DNA from: Brugia malayi
Taxonomy: Eukaryota > Nematoda > Chromadorea > Rhabditida > Onchocercidae
DNA: 64,000 nt
Direction of reading: 5' to 3'
NCBI RefSeq assembly: GCF_000002995.4
Contig: NW_025062475.1
Coordinates: forward strand, 13,548,687-13,612,686
Each line of letters opens with the position of its first letter. Within the stretch, counting starts at the first letter, position 1. The notes beneath the pieces are model-generated. The model did not search any database. It was not told the origin of the DNA and saw only the letters and a program-made list of their open reading frames with translations. This document shows positions 14,650 through 28,790 of this stretch, in pieces. A program made the position numbers and the translations under genes.

Positions 14650-17600
14650 GGAACGTAAAGTTTTCCTCTATTGCTCAGTTATACTATTGCCCTAATTTAC
14701 TCATTCATCTCCTCCCATTTTATCTTCTCATTGCTCACTCCCTCTCTCTCTCTAAAGATAGAGAGAAAGAGAGAGAGAGAGAGAAAGAGAGAGAGGTAAA
14801 ATAAAATTATGTTATTTTAATAATTTGTTTAAGTATTATGTGATTGTATAAAGCGATTAGAAAGCATTAAAGAGGATAAGGAAAAGATTTTTATTATAAT
14901 AATTTCTTAGTTATCGTAAATTTTATCATTTTTCGATTGATTAAATTTAATTTTATCACAACAAAATTTTTATTTCTTTATTAATTTTTTTTTTTTTTTT
15001 TTAATAATTATGAAAATAATTTTTAGTTTTTTTTTTTTCGTCTTAAACAAAAATGATAGTATAAGAAAAGTGAAAAAAAAAGTGATATGATATCAAAATT
15101 ATCAATTTTTACAATATTTTATCACTCATCTAAAATGCATAGTATAAAAGAGAGACAATAATAATAATTGAAAATAATAATGCTTGTAATATTTGTTATG
15201 TTTAATATTTAAAAATCAATTTAACAAAGTTTTTATTTTTATTTTTTTTTCAAGTGGTATATAACGAAAGGAAAATAATATGGTGAGAAAAATACTTTAA
15301 ATAAATAAATTAAATTAAAATCTTATAAACTGAATGTCATTTTAATGATATCAATTTCATAAAAAAACTTTTATAAAAAAAGACATTTGACTAATTTCTT
15401 TAATTGAATGATAAATTTTAATTTTTTAATTATATTTAATTTTTCATAACTTTATAATTTATTAATTGTTCTTTTAAAAAGTTAATTATTTACGAAATTT
15501 TTTTTTTTATTTTTAAATATTTTTCCTTTAATGATTAAAGATATTTGCGCTATTTATTAGCATATGTTAAAAAAATATTTAAAAAAACAATTGATTATCA
15601 AATATCTTTTAAAATATTTATGTTAAATATAAAAATAATCAATTGAAAATAGTTTTTTTTTTTTAAAGAATTAACTTACTTTAAAGGAAAATAATTTATA
15701 AGTGAATAACTTATAATAAAAATAATTTATATCTTGAAATAATTCAGATTATAATTTCATAATGCTAAAAATATATTTTCAAATTGAACAATTCCAATAA
15801 AATAAACAAATCTTTGAATAATAAAACTTATACAATCTAAATTATTGTTAATAAATTAATTTTTTTTTTCATTTTTATTAATTAAATTCATTTTTAATGT
15901 TTTATTGAAGAGCCTAAGATATATTTTTCATTACAATTACTATGTAATGAATCATTGATTTCCTTCAAAATTATCTTTTGTCCTGTCATTCGGTATTCCA
16001 TTTCAAATTAATCTTTCAATTAATGAGTAATTAATTCTCTAACTACAAACAAATAAATATTATTGTGGGCAATGTTAAATGAATGTTATCAAATCATTCA
16101 TTCGTTTCTAAGAAAAACAATTTAATGAATTTACTATCATCTATTATCTCTCTCATTTTTTCCTTTCTTAATTTTAATTCAAACTTTTTGATTACTAATT
16201 ATTGTTAAATTAATAAATACAAATTAAGAATATTGTTATTATGTTTTTCTTTTTTTTTTTTTTTTTTTTATTTTCTCGTATTCATCAAGAAATTTATTTT
16301 GGAAGAAAAAAGAAAATTTGATAAAGAAAGTCATCAATTTTTCTCATAAATTCAATGTGACATACAAGAGCTCATTGTAATATAAAAATCGCAACTATTA
16401 GAGCGGGTAAATTACGGGTAAATTAATGGGTACCAGTTTACTTTGCATTATAAATCAATTTTTTATACTATTAATTGCAAAGTTATGTTTGACAAACAAA
16501 TAAAATGAAAGTATTACTAAATTATTTCTTCTATGTGAAAAATTAATATTTTGCTAATTAGCATTAATTAATTAACATTTAATAAACTTGAATAAATAAA
16601 TAAACTATTTTAATTGTTATCAATTAATCCAACTGAATACGAGCACTTAGTCATATATCTTTTTGATTAAAATTTCAAAACTACCTTCAATAAGCTTTTC
16701 CTATGACAAATAAACATTAATTAATGAAATCAACAACTTTGTAGGATTTTTTTTCTTCACTATTCAGGAATTCCGCATTTTTGCAACAGTTAACAGGAAG
16801 AAATTTCCGTTTAAAATCAATTTCAATCATTTTAATCAAAATTTTTTGCAACAATTACACTTCTATTAATAAGAAAAGTCAAAAAAAGAAAAAAAAAAAA
16901 AAAAAAAGGAGAACAAAAGGAAAATGATATCATCAATATTAATTAATATAAAATTTAATTCTATTTAAATTAAATTCTTTTTTTTTTTTCACTAATTTTC
17001 ATTCATAATGTTTACTTACAAACATATAAGTAAGTATATATGTAAGTAAGTTTTTGTGTATTTCTATAAATAAATATTAATTCACTCTAAAGATTTTGTA
17101 AACGACCCAAAAAAAAAAAAAAAAAAAAACGAAGTCTACTAATTGCTTTTTGAAATTGGCCTAATTGCTCAGATATGTCAAAAAGAAATGAGATGAAAAA
17201 GAAAAACAGTAGTACTCTTAATGTATATCCTCAATTTATCATTAATTTCAGCAAAAATTTTTATTAACACAAATAAATTAATAAATTTAAATTAAAAAAA
17301 GAAAAAAAAAAACTGATTTTAAATGAAATTTGACACAAAAAGATTAAAAATATTAGAAAAAAAAATCAAAAAAAAAAAAAAAAAAGAATGAAAAAATGAA
17401 ATAAATAAGAATGAATTCAAAAAATTTCCATCTTTTTCTTCATTATCATAATTTAGTATTACGAATTTTTCCAAAAAAAGAAACAAAAATATAAATAAAG
17501 GCAAAATTTTTATGTATTTGAATTAATTAAAATTGAATGTGATAAAATGAAATGCCAAAACAAATTTTTGCACATACAGTTTTAGAAAATTTAGAATTTT

Positions 17601-18779
17601 TAAAAGTAATATAATTTAAAATATTTCTCAGAATTTATTTGCAGTCAGTTAAACATTAAAATTTTTGTTAATTAAAATGCAATTAAATGTTGATTCATTG
17701 ATTTGTTCGGCAAAAATGATAGAAATAAATGGTATACAAATTAAAAGTTGAATGATTGTCGAATGATTAATGGAATGGAATGATTGAAATGAGATGAAAA
17801 ATTAAATGATTTTGATGTTAATTTTGCTTGCGCAATAAATTGTTAGCAATTTTTGCCAGTACAAATGACAAAATTCAAAGATAAAAAAAAAATTAATTAA
17901 AGCAGTACAGCTCTATGATAATTAAATTTAAAATAATAATTCCAATATATAATTCTAATTAATAGCTATATTAATTAATAATTGTATTAAAATGCATAAA
18001 TGCATAAAAATTATGCATAAAAATTACATTCAACCAATTAATATCTATAACAGTTGCGATTTTTTTTGAATAGTATTCAAACAAAAATAAAATTTACTTT
18101 TGATGAAATTAAGAAAAAAAAAATTTTACTTTTTTGAGTTTATTTTTAATTTATTGCTAACAGAAAGTTTATTTTTGCTTATTACTGACGGAAACATTGG
18201 AATTGATTTGATCATAAATAAAGTTAAACTTATTGATAATGATTATTCTAATGAATATATTTTGCAGTTATTTCAATTATCCTGATCAAAATTAATTTTT
18301 TTTTTTGTTTTGTTTTGAATGACTAAACATATTTCCGTTTACATTTAAATTAATTTTCTATTGCTAACTTTTTCACTTTTTTTCACAATCATTAATTTTT
18401 ATGTTTAATTAATGCTTAAATAGTGTTATCAATGATAATGCATGTTTAAATTGACTTTTTTTTTTTGAAATTAGAAAATTCAATGATATAATTGAAATTA
18501 AAAAGGAAAAAAGAAAATAATCTTTTTTTTTTATTACATAACAAATTTAATTGTTTTAGATTATCTTAAATATTTCAACTAAATTAATTAGCTCTTTTAT
18601 AGTATATAAATTAAATTTTTTGAAAAATTAATAACTGTTTCAATGAAAAACAGATATCAGATGAACTTATATTATATATAGTAGTAAAATTGCTAAAGTT
18701 TCAATCATTTTAGTCAATTATATAATCAATTACATAATATTACCTGAAACCAATAATCAATCATATGAATGAAATTAAA
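14650..18779. other. Intergenic, no gene seen
   Basis: Between the 5' end of the DEX-1-like gene and the 3' end of SHPK. Very A+T-rich with many poly-A/T runs of 12-20 bases (for example near 14985, 16250, 17110, 17375). Short open frames here are low-complexity Lys/Phe runs. The proximal part presumably holds the DEX-1-like promoter. Confidence 0.7.
14738..14796. repeat. TC/GA inverted repeat upstream of the DEX-1-like gene
   Basis: A (ct)n tract is followed, after the short spacer aaagat, by a (ga)n tract, so the two arms are complementary. It lies 110-167 bp upstream of the start codon of the minus-strand DEX-1-like gene, where a promoter would be expected. Confidence 0.8.
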
Positions 18780-18785
18780 TTTATT
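18780..18785 (-). promoter_or_regulatory. Candidate SHPK polyadenylation signal AATAAA
   Basis: tttatt on the plus strand reads AATAAA on the gene strand, about 140 bases after the SHPK stop codon. A plausible distance, but the hexamer is common in such A+T-rich DNA. Confidence 0.4.
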
Positions 18786-18926
18786 CAACGTTAATCATTA
18801 TTTCATGAAAAAAAAAAAAAAAAAAAAACAGATCACAGATGAATGATATATGATCACTGCCCTTGACCACTGTCCACATTCTAATGCTAAATGTTTGTAA
18901 TTTAAAAATATTCAAAGGCACTGCAT

Positions 18927-21900
18927 TCATTTAGCATTTGTGAAGTGTAATGCATGCAGTGCAGCACCGTATGCTGCACTGCATTTTGGACATGCATTAG
19001 ATGAAGCGACAATCTCGAGTAATCCCTGACATTGTTGAATGATTTCATCGATGAAATAATTTTTACTCGCATTACCAGCTAATATGATACGTTCAATGCC
19101 CCATTCTCGAAGTTGATAAGGTGAAAGAAGACGAAATAAATTCGAGACAATTCCAGAAGCTGTACGATGAAGTATCTGAAATGAAACTTTTCTAATTACT
19201 AAAATTTAACTTTTTATGGATGTTACGGTGATATTTTATAAGGTATATGAAAATTTAGTATATATAGTTAAAGCTAGTATAGTTTATAAGTTTGTCATAC
19301 TTGTAAACGTATATTACAAAAACATGAAGTAATGATTTAATATTATCTACTTTGGATGTTTGAGAAGTTAATGAATTTAAAATTATTGAAAAGAAACGCT
19401 TTGAAATACATTCTATTTTAGATTTCAACAGTAGATTTTGATTTAAAGTGTAGAATTAAACTATTTTGCTAAAAATAATTTAACTAAATAAGATGAATTA
19501 TGACATAATTCCACCTAATAATTCCACCTAAATTAAACATACCTCTTCAATTGTGGTACTTGAATTGATTCCGGAAATGTATGATGAAACATTGTCTATA
19601 CGTTCAGGTAGAAATACTGGTTGAATATCAACTGTAGACGATGAGCAATTTTTACATTCATTTAAAATATCGTTTAATTTTTGATAATCAACCTGTAGAT
19701 CATTTCTATCTGAGATAAGTTGTGAGGCCCATTCAACAACTTTCTGTAAAACAGCACCATCCATCACATATCATCTTGTCAAAATATCAGAACTGAGAAT
19801 TTAGAGAATTTGCACTAATCATGAAATGCCGGAAAGCTCAACTTCAAGTTTTCTGGATAATTCTTTTATCATCATTTGTTGAATGAAGCATGTACAATAA
19901 AATGGAAAAAAGAAAGCACTTACCTCTGCAATTAGATTAATTGCGTTACCGCCATTCATTGATGCGGCCACGATTATCTTATTTTTTCCGCAGTTACCAA
20001 AGAACGGTACAGTAAGAAGCGGAGCGGAAGCGATAAGATTTATCGTTGGTAAAAAACAGAGTTGTGCTGATGTACCCAAATTTAATACTAAAAAATTTGA
20101 ATAAATAATGAAACAGTTCTAGTTTTCACTCAAAATTCCAAAGTTTAATCTTCTGCTCTTGTAAAACAGAAGTTTTTAACTGTAACAATGAATTTTGCTT
20201 TTCACAAACTCAAAATAGAAAAATTACTTCCTAATTGATTAAACATGTTGAAGTTATTCACCTAGAGAGATTGAATTAAAGCATTATTTTATTAAACAAT
20301 GAGCTGAAAGTGTGCCTAAATTCAAGCTATTAACTAAAAAAAAAAAAATTCAAATTACTTCTAGTTAAAATTCTATGCAAGAAGTCCAAATTTAAAGTTA
20401 AAACTTTAAAAAAAAAGAAAAAAAAGCAAAGGAAAAACTAGCAACTAAGCTGAAAGAAGCTTCATTATAAATAAATAAAAAATTGTCTAAGAGAATTTCT
20501 CTCTTCTTTGAATGATATCAGATTTTGCAAATTTTAATAACATCAATACAAATTCAAGTACCAGCTGTTCCGGGTTCTAATAACGGATAAACAGTGCTTT
20601 GAAGATCACCACAGGATGCTAAAAGTTTTGCACCAATTGGTAAACCAAAATTAGCTCGTTTTACCAAGCCAACAATTACCTCTGTTGAACAAATTGTTGG
20701 TAGTATGTGTTTTGGTACCAATTCATCCTGCAGTAAGCATTATACCTTTTAAATTCATTCCTTGAAAATTCGATCCTTAACCTTAGCCCATTAACTGATT
20801 TGACAGTTGACATAGTTTCTTCTCAATGAAAATTTAAGTAATATCATAATTGCGATATAAGTTAAAATATTAATTAAAAAAGGAATAAGTTAAAATATTA
20901 ATAAAAAAAGGAAAAAAATCAAATATTAATAAAAAAAAGAAGGAATATCATAAGAAATTCTAGGGTTACTATTATTCTAGAACACCAAATAAACAGATAG
21001 TTTGAAAATGATGATGAAAATATTAGTAAATAAGCTTATCCTAGATGAAATTTATCATATAAGCTTATCCACAAAAATTATTTACCCCAAGAACAGTATA
21101 AAATATTGAATAAAAAATTTTTATTTTCCAATTTTTTAAAATTCATCTAACATACTTAATGATAATTACTTTTAGTATTTTTGAACAAAACTAAAGTGAC
21201 AATGTTGAATGTTATGAAATAATTATATATCAGTTAACATTTTATAATTTCTACATTTTACTAGAAAGGAGGAAAGAGGAAGAGAAAAGGAAAAATGTTG
21301 ACCGATACAGTCCAATGTCCACTATAAGAGCAGTAGCCCCAACTATACGCATTTTGAATACCAATAAATGCTTTAGATGATTGACAAAGGTAACAAATAA
21401 TCAAATCCATAATGGTACCACAACAGGTCCATTCTGTATTAAGTTGATTAGATGAATGTAACCATGCAAGAGTTACCATACCAAATCCAATATGTAAATA
21501 ACCACAATCCCATCTGTACAATAAGTTAAATTAAGTTAAGTTAAATCAATTAAAATTATTAATTCATAATGTTAATTAAAAAATTTTTATAAACTTTATC
21601 CAGTTACCTTTTTTTGTTTTCTTCGAGAGGGATTAAACAAAAAATGAGTTAATAAAGAAAAAAAAAAAACAAGAGGAGGTACATTTATTAAAATTAATTT
21701 GAAAATTAAATTAACAAAAAACATGCAAAGTGTTTTTTTTTCCCTTTTTTTTTTTTATCTTTTTGATGATAATTAAACCTGGGAAGTGAATTGAGGAATT
21801 CTTTTGGTACTCTTTCATCCATCCATGTTATCAATGGTGAACAATTAAATTTACCTAAAATTATTTAACCATTATCTAAAATTTTATTTCTAATTTCTTT

Positions 21901-22685
21901 TAATATAAATTGCATTTCAGTTTGTCTATCATTTCGATAATAAAATTTATCATAATTTTAAACTCATTTTTCTCCTTCTCTTTCTTCTTCTTTTCCTTCA
22001 TAAAGCTAACCTTTTACTAAATCATTACCATTCCAAAAGACAATACCATGCATTTGTCCTGTTACACTAACAGTCACATTCAATGATAATTTTATTTCCA
22101 TACATTTTATCAAATTATGTAAAACATTTAGTATTTTAACCGGATCCTGTTCACGATACATATTTGATTCATGTTTTAGCCATGCATTATGCGTTACACA
22201 CTTTTCCACAAGTATCCTAAATTTAAAACTATCAAAAAAGAAAAAAAAAAAAAAAAAGATATAAAAATTAGCTTATGAATTCGAACAAAAATTGATGTAA
22301 TTGATTAAAATTTAAAAAAAAAAAAATTTGAAACATGAATTTCTGAACTCTAATCAATTATAAGAAAAAAAAAAGAGAAAGGGATCAACTTACTATAAAA
22401 TTATGTATCAGTTTATAAAAATGAAATAGTTTAATTTGATGAAAATATTCAAAATTTTTAATAACTTATAACCTAAATGGAATTAAATGGAAATTAAATA
22501 CAAATCAAGTTTTACATTCAATTTTATATTTGTCATCTATAATGGTAGTTTTTTTTCTTTTTTATATTGAAAATAAAAATTAAAAATTGAAGCTTTAACC
22601 GATTGTTAATATCCAGAATGCAACATTTAACACTTGTCGTTCCAATATCAATTCCAATAAAATTACCTACTGCTACTTCTTCCAT
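18927..22685 (-). CDS. SHPK: Sedoheptulokinase (FGGY carbohydrate kinase)
   Basis: Eight exons: 22685-22600, 22216-22011, 21854-21779, 21513-21309, 20727-20562, 20087-19924, 19743-19543, 19175-18927, giving 450 residues. ATP-dependent phosphorylation of sedoheptulose to sedoheptulose-7-phosphate, a cytosolic feed into the non-oxidative pentose phosphate pathway. Seen: N-terminal phosphate loop FIGIDIGTTSVK (about 9-20), VTGQMHG (about 83-89), WMDER, GTIMD, and the GDLQ segment whose Asp should be the FGGY catalytic base. LNLGTSAQL is the second nucleotide phosphate motif, then ASMNGGN, and the C-terminal EWGIERIILAGNAS and AAYGAAL. VTGQMHGIVFW, GDLQ, and LPERID fit SHPK better than glycerol, xylulose or ribulose kinases. 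It is slightly shorter than human SHPK; a few residues between SGHWT and DELVPK may be missing, or a tiny exon missed. The start is the ATG just before the phosphate loop. Confidence 0.93.
18954..18984. other. 13 bp perfect inverted repeat in SHPK last exon
   Basis: atgcagtgcagca (18954-18966) and its exact reverse complement tgctgcactgcat (18972-18984) are separated by five bases. The hairpin is GC-rich in an A+T-rich genome and encodes the KCSAAYGAALHA segment. It may be a coincidence of repeated Ala/Cys/His codons. Confidence 0.8.
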
Positions 22686-22689
22686 TGAA

Positions 22690-24850
22690 ATTTTGAAATT
22701 TTGACAACAGATAATATCTATAAGCTATTTGTAAACAAACTAATTTTTGAGTTTGATTAATTTTTTTTTGTCAAACTCTGATTAATTTTGTCACTCATAT
22801 AATCTAATTTTAGCATATTAATTTATATACTACATATAAAACGTCAAATACGTTTTAATCCACGTGAAATACAATACAAGAAGAAACATAAGTATAATTT
22901 ATGCATGCACATGCAGTAGTTAATTCCGCACTACCATTTATTAGTATGACCTGTTTAAATTAATAGTTACCTGTGTCTACCTGTGTCATATAAAACTTTC
23001 AACACTTGAAATATCATCTATCTATTATAAATCTATAAATATTTCCACTTTAGATATTTTTATGATATGTTTAATCGTAAACGTAGATTAGATAACGTTG
23101 AATTTTATATTATTTTATGTTAGATGAGATAACGCTAAATTTTAAGTCTAAAAAAAAATAAATTTCAATCTGTTTATCAAGATATCTCTTACATTTTCTT
23201 TTAAATAAAAGCAATCTTCTGCCTAGACTAATCCTAAAAAGAATCGATTATATTTAAAATATCTTAAAAAAGCTTCGTCATTTATTCTTTAAATGATAAA
23301 TATCAACTATTTTAATACTTGATATTGATAAGTTGATAAGCTTTTTTTTTTTTTTTTTTTTTTTTTTCAACAAAGAATTGTGCAATATGCATCCAAATGA
23401 TTTAAGAAAACATCGATTATTAATTTTAAATGTTATTTATTATCCTCCCATATCAACAACAAAATCAAACAAATGAAAAATGGACATCGTCAATTTCTAT
23501 TGCACTACTTGAAAAAATATTTCGAAAAATTTCAAAAGAAATGAATTCACCTAAAAATTATAAACAAAAATATATCTAATTATCGTTCAACTAGAATAAA
23601 CACCTGCATATCTTTACTCTCATTTATAATAATCATTTTAGGTATGATAAGTTAAACAAAAAATATTTCAGTACACACACAAAAATCAAATAAATTAGTA
23701 AGAAGCTAAAAAAAAAAAACAAAAAATTCATCCTCATTGCTTCGAAATGTATAAATCAATTCATTGCAAATGCGTTTTCTGTTCTATTTTACAGTGTTAA
23801 AAAAAAAAGTCGCTAATATGTTAAATTTTAAATGTAATTTTAGATTATAAATTCAAAAAGTTCATATTATCAATTTCAATATACAATGGAATTAAAAACA
23901 AAAAAAAAGTCTAATTTAATAGAAAAAAAGAACATAACACATGGAGGCGGCAAGAATGGAGAACTGTTCAATCCTTAAAGCAATGGATAACAGATGAATA
24001 TATACAATTTAAAAAAGAAAAAAAAATGAAAAAATGATAGGCAAGCAATCGTAAAAATAACATACAATAAACAATAAGCGAAAGGAATGATTGATTTCAT
24101 GGAAAATAATAAAAAATAAAGATGACGAAAATAGCAGATTACAAAGAAAAGATTGCTAATAAAGTTAATATCATATCAATTAAAATTCATGATAATAATA
24201 GCTAATCTTTGCCATTTTTATATAATTCATGATGCAAAAATCAAATGGTCATAAAAAGATAAATTAGAATTTATTATCTTAAACAAAAAAAAAATAAACA
24301 ATTGTTACAACAAAAGAACTCAAATTAACAGTGATTATAATTATGAGATACGAAAATCACTTCAGTTATGATATAAAGAATTGAAAAAAAAAAAATGAAA
24401 AAAAAAGGTGATTCAAGAAAGAAAATGGAAAGAATTGATTTATAAAAAAGAAATATGACCAATTAAATTAAAAACCCGTATCACTAAAAAAAAAAAAAAA
24501 TAAACAAAGTAAAATTCATCTCAATTATATAAAATCTATTCTTATTTTAATTTGAAAAATCTAAAACAAAACAAATAATAGTATTACATATTAAATTTAT
24601 GTCATTACTACAAGAAAAAAAAAACACAAATCATTAAACTATATTCATATAGTCTATTCATTTGTTTCACTGTAATGGGAAATTTGAATAATGAAAAAGG
24701 ATTAAAGAGATCATAAACGAATCATTCTCTCAATTAATCAAACATAAGAAAAGAGAGAGAGAGAGAGAGAAAATATAACTAAAAGTACTAAGATCATAAA
24801 CTCTACCTTAGATTATTCCATATTTTCTCTAAAATGAATTAGTAATTTAG
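22690..24850. other. Intergenic, no gene seen
   Basis: Between the SHPK start and the C1GALT1 3' end. A+T-rich with a poly-T run of about 25 near 23342 and a (ga)n tract near 24752-24770. No coding-like frame. The right part should be C1GALT1 3' flank and the left part the SHPK promoter. Confidence 0.65.
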
Positions 24851-24853
24851 CAT

Positions 24854-24859
24854 TTTATT
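24854..24859 (-). promoter_or_regulatory. Candidate C1GALT1 polyadenylation signal AATAAA
   Basis: tttatt on the plus strand gives AATAAA about 137 bases past the C1GALT1 stop codon. Confidence 0.4.
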
Positions 24860-24995
24860 AGAGACTATAATACTGTTCATAAGTATTCTTCCAAATTTAC
24901 AACAGATGATTAAATAACTCAAATATATACATGCATTCTTGAGTAATTATCATCTTCACTAAGCTTTTTATCTCCTCATTTTGCTAGCAAAATTG

Positions 24996-27900
24996 TCACC
25001 TATTTGCTTTTTTCTCCATCATAATTTCCGCTTTTCCTGATGGTTTTGGTAGCACTTTCGAATCTTGCGGAATCGAAATTACAGATTTATTTGTAGCAAA
25101 TACTTTTTTAAACACATCATCTGGACCCATATTCTCTACTGCCAAATGGTATGCTGCTGCTACTGTTTGAGAATCCATTTTTTTTGTGATGCCTAAAAAT
25201 TAAGAAAAAATCATTTCATTTTAAATCTCTAACCTTGACCTTAATAAATGAAAGATGACGAATATTGAAAATGATAAAAAGATTGACCACTGCAAACTTA
25301 TCATGAAACATTTTCAAAACTAGGAAATTACCACTTCGAAGATTTAAACAGATTTAAACCTATGTACAATATGGTATACAATTAATCAGAATTTTTGGCA
25401 AAGGTTAGATATAGTAATAAAATGTTAGAAGAGAAGTGCACATCGTTCTCGAAATTTTGAATAAGTAATTAAGTGCAAATTATATAGTAAAAGCAAAATG
25501 ATTGTCCAAAATACATTGAAATTATGAGTTATGTTTTGATTCTAAGAGCTTTTTAGGCCTTAAGTATTACGATTTCATTTGTGAGCGCCTACTTTAGAAA
25601 TGTCAATTCCTGATAGGTTATTAAATTTTATGAGAATAAGATTAAAGTTATATGAATAACAAATTAATTTTTTTATTCATATGCAAAATATTGAAATTTT
25701 ATATAATTGAACTAACCAAAAGGTCGTAGATGATAAATAAGATATTCCAAAACGTACATCAGTGAAGGATTTACGTAATGAAATGATATTGCATAATCAC
25801 TACAACATTCTGGACCCTATAGAAAATATATTGAAAAATAATTTACAAATTATATATTCTAAAGGATGTAAAACTGATTTTTTTCTTCTTTTGAAAATAT
25901 TAAAACTAATTCAAAGAAAATTAGATTAAGGAATTTTCATTCAAATACATGAAATCTTTTAATAAAAAGTAAACAACAAGAAGTAGTATTTTAGGTGCTT
26001 TACTTTTCAAAAAGAAGAAATGCTATTTCTTTGGTCTAAACTAAGCAAAAAGTGAAGAAGAATAGAAGAGCAAGATCAATTAAAAGGTGTAAATAATAGA
26101 GAATAAAAAGAAACAAACCTGTTCTACAGGATAATATGTATATTGCCAAAACCAGAATTTTTTATCTACATGTCCTGGCATCAAATGATGTGCTGGTACG
26201 AATGGAAGAAATCTGAATAATAGCATAACTTCCTGTCAATATTTCAATTAAAAGACTCGTTATGAGTCATCAAGCATAAATATTTACTATGAAATTATCA
26301 AATCAACATTTCATTTATAATAATAATTATTAACCTGTGATGACCTTCAGCATCTCTTGAATCACCTGCTTTTACGCCAACTTTCTCCAAACATTTTCCA
26401 ATTTCTGCATCTTCTGCACCACTTTCACTTTTCTTACACTTGTTAGGATCCTTAATTTCGTTTCAAAGTAGTCATTTGAAAATAGCAGCATCTCGAAATG
26501 TTTAATGGAAGTCAAAACAAAATCTTTGATTACTTAACTACAGCCACAAAAATAGTTGATCCCAGTAAACAACTAAATTATAAAGTAGTGCACTAACAAT
26601 TTCAGTCAATTTGATACTTTTTTTTTTTTGAATAATATATTAATTACTTATCATTTCCAATGGAATCAACATCATCCAATTAAATATGCTAAATTACCGG
26701 AAGTGCTTCAGTGACAAATTTTTTAAGAGCTGTTCTGGAAAGTACATAACCAGCTCCACCACTCATATAACCCTGTTTTGTGAATGGTTTAAATTTACAA
26801 CCAAACCAAACTGGTTCACTTGGATCATGTGCTAGCAACATGAACCTGAAATTAAAAAAAAAAAAAATCACATTATTTTTATTTATTATTTGCATATTTC
26901 ACGAAATTTCCCTTAATCTCCAGATATGAATGGAAATAAAAATGCATTATTTAACGTTAAAAAATAACAAATAAAAATGGAATTCAAAAAATGCTTCATA
27001 ATATCAAAAAATTGCTTAAAAAAATGAAATTTCCAAAAATGAATAAAAATATTAAAAAGAAACCTCAAATTTTCTACGATAACATAAGTATCATCATCCG
27101 CTTTCAAAAACCAATCATAATCATTAAGATAAAAATCATGCAAATATTTAAATGCTGCTTTCGTTTTTGCCCATAAATGATCACGACCTTCTGAGATATT
27201 CAAATTTATGGACGGTAAAGATGGATCTGCTTCGGAAGACATAAATATGTACCTATCATTAGAAATATTTGTAGTTCAGAATTAAAATAATTTTGGAGCG
27301 ATATTAAAAATTATACTTTCATAGAAATAAACTTTGAAATAACAAATTTAGACATTTAACAGTAAATGATATGTGAAATAATTGGAAAGGAAGAGATAAG
27401 CCACTAACATCATCTACATCTTTCAGATTCTATTATTTATCAATCAGTACGGAGCAATAAACTATTATTTCATTTTCTTTTTTTTTTTTAAATAAATGAA
27501 ATAAAATAAACATTTTTCAAATCACCTTTCAAAGCATTTTCTTTTCAAAACTAAATCTGTCTTTCTCTTCCGTTATAGACCCAAAAGGTAAAACTACAAA
27601 CTTTTTGGGAAAATATTCAAATTTACTAATGAAATAAGCATATGAATAAAATGATAATTTCACCAAACTTTTTCAACTATTACTTTATTAGATGTAAGAT
27701 TAACACAATCACAGGTCAAACTTACTTTGAACAACGTCGACTCCACGTCGCTTTCACGTGTTTCGCTCTTTTCTCATGATTTTGCTTTCCTGTTAGTATC
27801 CAACAGAATATTCGTACTTTTGATTCCAATAATTTTGCCACAGAATCATCATCTATAAATAATGAACATTTCGAAAAAAAAAAAAAAAATTCTTTAAATA

Positions 27901-28790
27901 ATCATAAAAGATTATAAAATTAAAAAAACTATTAAATTGGCAACATAACTTAAACTAAGCTTTTTTTTAAGGGATTTTTTTTTTAGAAAAATTTTTAGGG
28001 AAGATAAATTATAATTTAAAAGAATAAGTAAGTACCATTATGTAGACTGGTACCATTCCCATGAAAATATAATGGAGCAGTTGGTGCACTCCTATCATCA
28101 ACTTCCCATTCCTCGTGAGCATCATCAAAATGCCCAGAAATCCGTTGAGGATTTTGCTTAGCTGCTAGCTGAGCTATCGGTGAAGTAACAGTATAATTAC
28201 CTAACAAAAGAATGAAATAAGTATTAAGTAAAAATTAGTAATGTTTTGTTTTGTTTTGTTTTTTTTTTCTTTTTTATCAATTTCATATACTTCTAATTAA
28301 AAATAACCTAAAATAATCGTTTTTTGGTCAAATAAAAATTTTGACTTTTAAAGACAATGAATATATTGATACAAAATAAAATACATAAATGACACTTTTT
28401 TAAGAACAAATAAAATTTCTAATAGCAATAAAAATTTCAAGTGATAAAAATATTGCGATAAAAACACTGAAAATTACAATTGTTATTTCTTAATTCCTAA
28501 AAATTTATTTTATTCGTTGTTTTTAGGCTAATAATTTGATAGAAAATAAATTCTGTTTGAAAGAAAACAGATTAATTTTTGTATGTTTGGCAATAGATAA
28601 TTCCAATGTTATTAAAAGAGGATTATGTTAAATTCAGTTGACTGTTAATCACTTTTGCATTAATGTTGACATAAGGAGAAGATAAAATTGAGCATTCACC
28701 CGATAGAGATAAAAGTGATAGTGAAAAACCGATAATAATACCAAATAACACATAAAATCCTGATGATAATAACCGCACATTAAGTAGCAT
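24996..28790 (-). CDS. C1GALT1: Core 1 beta-1,3-galactosyltransferase (T-synthase)
   Basis: Nine exons: 28790-28700, 28200-28036, 27852-27726, 27252-27064, 26845-26698, 26450-26335, 26212-26119, 25816-25717, 25192-24996, giving 408 residues. Golgi type II membrane enzyme that adds galactose to GalNAc-Ser/Thr to form the core 1 (T antigen) O-glycan. Seen: an N-terminal membrane anchor (about 10-30), a stem, then [17 protein letters not shown], the metal-binding DxD in LKADDDTY (about 180), [37 protein letters not shown], and [15 protein letters not shown] followed by the [10 protein letters not shown] end of the catalytic domain. The tail after it is Lys-rich and family-variable. A longer start 10 codons upstream at 28820 (in frame) is possible. 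A plausible trans-splice acceptor lies at about 28863, followed by a short out-of-frame ATG. C1GALT1 fits better than its chaperone COSMC because the DxD motif is intact. Confidence 0.95.
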
